Source: Spirochaetota bacterium (GTDB lineage Bacteria; Spirochaetota; UBA4802; JAFGJZ01). Taken from it: a DNA stretch of 41,881 nucleotides. Position 1 is the stretch's first letter. Each line of letters opens with the position of its first letter. The notes under the pieces are model-generated. The model was not told where the DNA came from. It made no database searches and was given only the letters and a program-made list of their open reading frames with translations. A program made the translations under genes and the position numbers. Below, in pieces: positions 39,476-41,881 of this stretch. The DNA lies in the NCBI GenBank assembly GCA_016928815.1, contig JAFGJZ010000126.1, positions 1-41,881 of the forward strand, given 5' to 3'.

Positions 39476-41671
39476 ATGAATAAAAAATTTTACAGTTATT
39501 TTATCATTATTTTATCGATTATATCAGTAATATCCTGTTCCGAAAAAGAGGATAAATCCGGAGAAGAATCTGTTAAGCCGGCAAATACTGCAGTACTTGT
39601 ATTTTCTGTCGGTAATGTCAGAATCGGCCAGAATTCAGTGTGGAAAGATGCTGAGATAAATATGTCTCTGAAATCCGGTGATGAAATTGAAACCGGCGAC
39701 AAATCAAAATGTAATATTGTCATTGGAAAGGATTCATATATTTCGGTAAAGGAAAACAGTAAACTGGTTCTTCAGGAATTGAGTCTGAATGAGAACGGTT
39801 CTGAAAAAACTGCAGTCGAACTGAAAATCGGTAAGGGAATAATAAATCCTAAAAAACTTCTTAAAAATGATTCCTTTGATGTTAAAACTCCTACCTCTGT
39901 TGCGGCAGTCAGGGGAACCAAATTTACCGTTGAAACTACGCCTGGAGAAGTAACGAAAATTTCAGTTATTGAAGGAAAGGTTCAGCTGAAAAAAAGAATT
40001 ACAGTGCTTGAAAATACAGATGCGGCAGGCAATGATTCTGAAATTACAGAAATGCTTAATGACAAACTGGAAAAAGAGAGCATAATAATAGGTGAGAACC
40101 AAAGCGGTGAAATTGATAATACTAAAGTTGATGAATTAAATTCAATTGTCGCTGAGGTTATTGAAGTCGCAAAAACAGAAAAAGCAGAAAAGGAACAGAA
40201 AGGTGAAAAGGAAGCGGCTCCCCTTACAGCCAAGTTAAATGACAAACTGGCCGAGATTAATACTGTTATTCAATCGGAAAATATTATCCAGAAAACTGAC
40301 CAGATTGATATTGCTGAAAAACAGGAAGTCAATGATCTGGAAATTTATGTAAAAGAAAATAAAGCTGAAATTGATAAAGCCGTTCAGACTGCCGAAAAAA
40401 CAATTCTTGTTCAGAATGAAAAAATATCAGACGGGGATCAGCCTGAAAAAGAAGAACCTGTAGTTGTTTCAAAAGCAATGAAGTTAATTATTAATTCTCC
40501 TGAAAAAAGCAGCAGCATTTATATTGACGGTCGATTTAAAGGACGCGGTAAAGCGGAATATTCGGTAAAAGAGAATGAAAAAGTTAATCTTCTGATAAAA
40601 ACAAAAGGTTATGAGGATTATACACAGGAAATTGTATGGGAAGATAAAACTGAAAAAACCGTTAATTCCAGTTTAATTAAAAGTAAGCTGCTTGAAAGAG
40701 TTGCATGGAAAATTGATTTTCCTGGAGAAGTAAAAGGGTCTGTACTTGAATCAGGCAGCAGATCAATTTTAACTTCTTCCACAGGACGTATTTCATGCGT
40801 GAATACTTCGGGTGATGTCGTATGGAAAAATGATTTAAATGGCGGAATTGATTCAGTACCGGTCATATATAAAGAAAATATATATGTAGGAGCCAAAGAC
40901 GGAAAATTCTACTCACTTGATAAATCTACCGGTAAAGTTATTTTCTCGAATCAGCTTGATGGTGCTCTTCTGTTCAATACGGCTCCGGTAGTAACGGAAA
41001 AAGAGATTTTTGCGGCAACAAGTACCGGAAAGGTTTATAAAATCGCCTTTGACGGAAAAATCATATGGATGAAGGATATATATTCAGGTGTTTACAGTAC
41101 TCCGGTATTTGACGGATCCAATCTGTACATAGGTACTGACAGCAGGTCATTTTTTGCCATGAATGCCAGCAATGGCAAGGTTGAATGGGAACTTGAATTG
41201 AATTCCCGAATTGTATCTTCATCGCCGGTCATTTATCAGAACAGTGTGATCGCCTGTACTTATTCCGGTACAGTGTTTATTATCAATAAAAAGAAGGGTA
41301 AAATAATTCAGAGTTCTGAATTGAACAGTCCGATTCTGGTCACTCCGGTTATTAAAGGACATAATGCTCTGGTAGCGGCAAGTGATGGAAATTTATTTTC
41401 AATAAATCTTGATAACGGAAAAACCAACTGGCAGAAAAAATTCTCCGGAACTGTGGTTAATACGCCGACAAGTCAGGGGGATTCTCTTTACTTTACTTCA
41501 GGCAATACTGTATATGACCTGAATATCAATAACGGCAACATTAACTGGAGTTACAATCTGGGTGAAAGGATTAAGACTTCTGTTTCGTTTGCGGGAAGCA
41601 ATCTTCTTATGGGAAGTGAAGATGGAACATTATTTTCAGTCCGGAAAGATTTAAGAGACATTACCGAATAA
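39476..41671 (+). CDS. FecR-PEGA-beta-propeller lipoprotein
   Basis: This 731-residue protein has a lipoprotein signal (IISVISC, Cys21) and a FecR-type domain (about 35-175, with SLKSGDEIETGDKSKCNIVI and TPTSVAAVRGTKFTVET). A long Lys/Glu helical stretch spans about 175-335, and a PEGA-like domain about 340-400 has SIYIDGRFKGRGKAEYSVKE. A seven- or eight-blade PQQ/BamB-type propeller runs from about 405 to the end, with repeats such as IYVGAKDGKFYSLDKSTGKV. FecR and PEGA domains usually bind cell-wall or partner proteins, so a surface scaffold or sensor anchored in the envelope is likely. GAGAGG precedes ATG 39476. Confidence 0.85.
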   Translation: MNKKFYSYFIIILSIISVISCSEKEDKSGEESVKPANTAVLVFSVGNVRIGQNSVWKDAEINMSLKSGDEIETGDKSKCNIVIGKDSYISVKENSKLVLQELSLNENGSEKTAVELKIGKGIINPKKLLKNDSFDVKTPTSVAAVRGTKFTVETTPGEVTKISVIEGKVQLKKRITVLENTDAAGNDSEITEMLNDKLEKESIIIGENQSGEIDNTKVDELNSIVAEVIEVAKTEKAEKEQKGEKEAAPLTAKLNDKLAEINTVIQSENIIQKTDQIDIAEKQEVNDLEIYVKENKAEIDKAVQTAEKTILVQNEKISDGDQPEKEEPVVVSKAMKLIINSPEKSSSIYIDGRFKGRGKAEYSVKENEKVNLLIKTKGYEDYTQEIVWEDKTEKTVNSSLIKSKLLERVAWKIDFPGEVKGSVLESGSRSILTSSTGRISCVNTSGDVVWKNDLNGGIDSVPVIYKENIYVGAKDGKFYSLDKSTGKVIFSNQLDGALLFNTAPVVTEKEIFAATSTGKVYKIAFDGKIIWMKDIYSGVYSTPVFDGSNLYIGTDSRSFFAMNASNGKVEWELELNSRIVSSSPVIYQNSVIACTYSGTVFIINKKKGKIIQSSELNSPILVTPVIKGHNALVAASDGNLFSINLDNGKTNWQKKFSGTVVNTPTSQGDSLYFTSGNTVYDLNINNGNINWSYNLGERIKTSVSFAGSNLLMGSEDGTLFSVRKDLRDITE

Positions 41672-41676
41672 CCGCA

Positions 41677-41712
41677 ATTTTAGCCGGCATAATGCCGGCT
41701 AAAATAATTTTT
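41677..41712. terminator. bidirectional intrinsic terminator
   Basis: ATTTTAGCCGGCAT (41677-41690) and ATGCCGGCTAAAAT (41692-41705) form a near-continuous perfect inverted repeat, flanked by a T run on the plus side (41708-41712) and T-rich sequence on the minus side. It closes two convergent genes; the stop codon of the minus-strand gene lies within the stem. Confidence 0.85.
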
Positions 41713-41881
41713 CTTTTATATTATATTTCCAGAGTTCAACAAGTTTTTCAAATTCCATATCAGTATCATCCGGATTCCGGAATTTTCTATGGCGATTTAT
41801 AAGGTACATTACTGTTTCATCTTCAATTGTAAAAGTCTGGTCAAGATTATTCAGTTTTCTGATAAGATAATTCAGATTATG
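41699..41881 (-). CDS. 3' end of an unknown minus-strand gene (partial)
   Basis: The last 60 codons of a gene entering from the right edge read to TAG at 41701-41699. The visible part is charged and helical (for example NRHRKFRNPDDTDMEFEKL and ELWKYNIKEKLF) with no membrane segment. No family can be named. The shared terminator and uninterrupted frame support a real gene. Confidence 0.6.
   Translation of the reverse strand, partial: HNLNYLIRKLNNLDQTFTIEDETVMYLINRHRKFRNPDDTDMEFEKLVELWKYNIKEKLF

Noticed and set aside
1..41881. CRISPR arrays, insertion sequences, prophage or other defence loci
   Set aside because: No regularly spaced repeats, transposase, integrase, nuclease or phage gene was seen.

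Overview
Organism. The window is AT-rich, densely coded chromosomal core DNA with the standard genetic code and mostly TAA stops. It encodes a two-membrane cell: BamA, a Skp-like protein, outer-membrane barrels, ExbBD and several lipoproteins. The gene strings tRNA-thrS-infC-rpmI-rplT, cmk-rpsA-TPR-rpmF-rnc, bamA-skp-yajC-secDF and a CheA with a CheC-type domain, together with many TPR, STAS, PEGA and FecR proteins, suggest Spirochaetota or a neighbouring phylum. This placement is inference from gene content. No phage, IS, CRISPR or plasmid genes are visible.

Layout, left half. 1-300: the edge of a minus-strand gene, a 56-codon ORF and a terminator. 349-4525: a promoter, then tRNA-Val directly in front of thrS, then infC (apparently with an AUA start), rpmI, rplT and a barrel-like gene whose signal-peptide codons contain a textbook intrinsic terminator. 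4559-5778: a ZapB-like coiled coil with an extreme acidic tail, then zapA. 5858-11254: chemotaxis genes cheW, cheA (fused to a CheC-type phosphatase domain), cheB and, from its own promoter, cheY. 11326-12875: scpA and scpB. 12997-17977: cmk, rpsA, a TPR membrane protein, rpmF, rnc, a Nudix hydrolase and a STAS protein, with a 22-bp perfect palindrome in the rpmF promoter region.

Layout, right half. 17981-20361 (minus): a TPR lipo/periplasmic protein and an ABC ATPase with degenerate catalytic residues. 20523-23890: murJ, apt, tpiA and secG. 23974-26501: a TonB-receptor-like barrel without a recognisable plug, then exbB and exbD. 26586-33975: bamA, a miniature Skp-like lipoprotein, yajC, an unknown bitopic protein, secD, secF and a membrane protein. 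33959-36647 (minus): an unknown tail-anchored protein, a glutamine-synthetase-family enzyme with an altered active-site motif, and a STAS protein. 36885-39336: four uncharacterised envelope or small proteins plus a PDZ lipoprotein, including a 33-residue membrane microprotein. 39476-41671: a FecR-PEGA-beta-propeller lipoprotein. A minus-strand gene runs off the right edge.

How the genes fit together. Most of the window serves translation (ThrRS, IF3, L35, L20, S1, L32), chromosome segregation and division (ScpAB, ZapA and ZapB-like), chemotaxis, and building the envelope (Sec translocase, BamA/Skp, MurJ, ExbBD). No clear novel defence or mobile system is present. The most unusual items are the CheA-CheC fusion, the tentacle-less Skp lipoprotein, the catalytically degenerate ABC ATPase, the variant glutamine-synthetase operon, and several intrinsic terminators lying in or just before the 5' end of the next gene. 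All functions are read from sequence motifs by eye; no database search or structure prediction was run.
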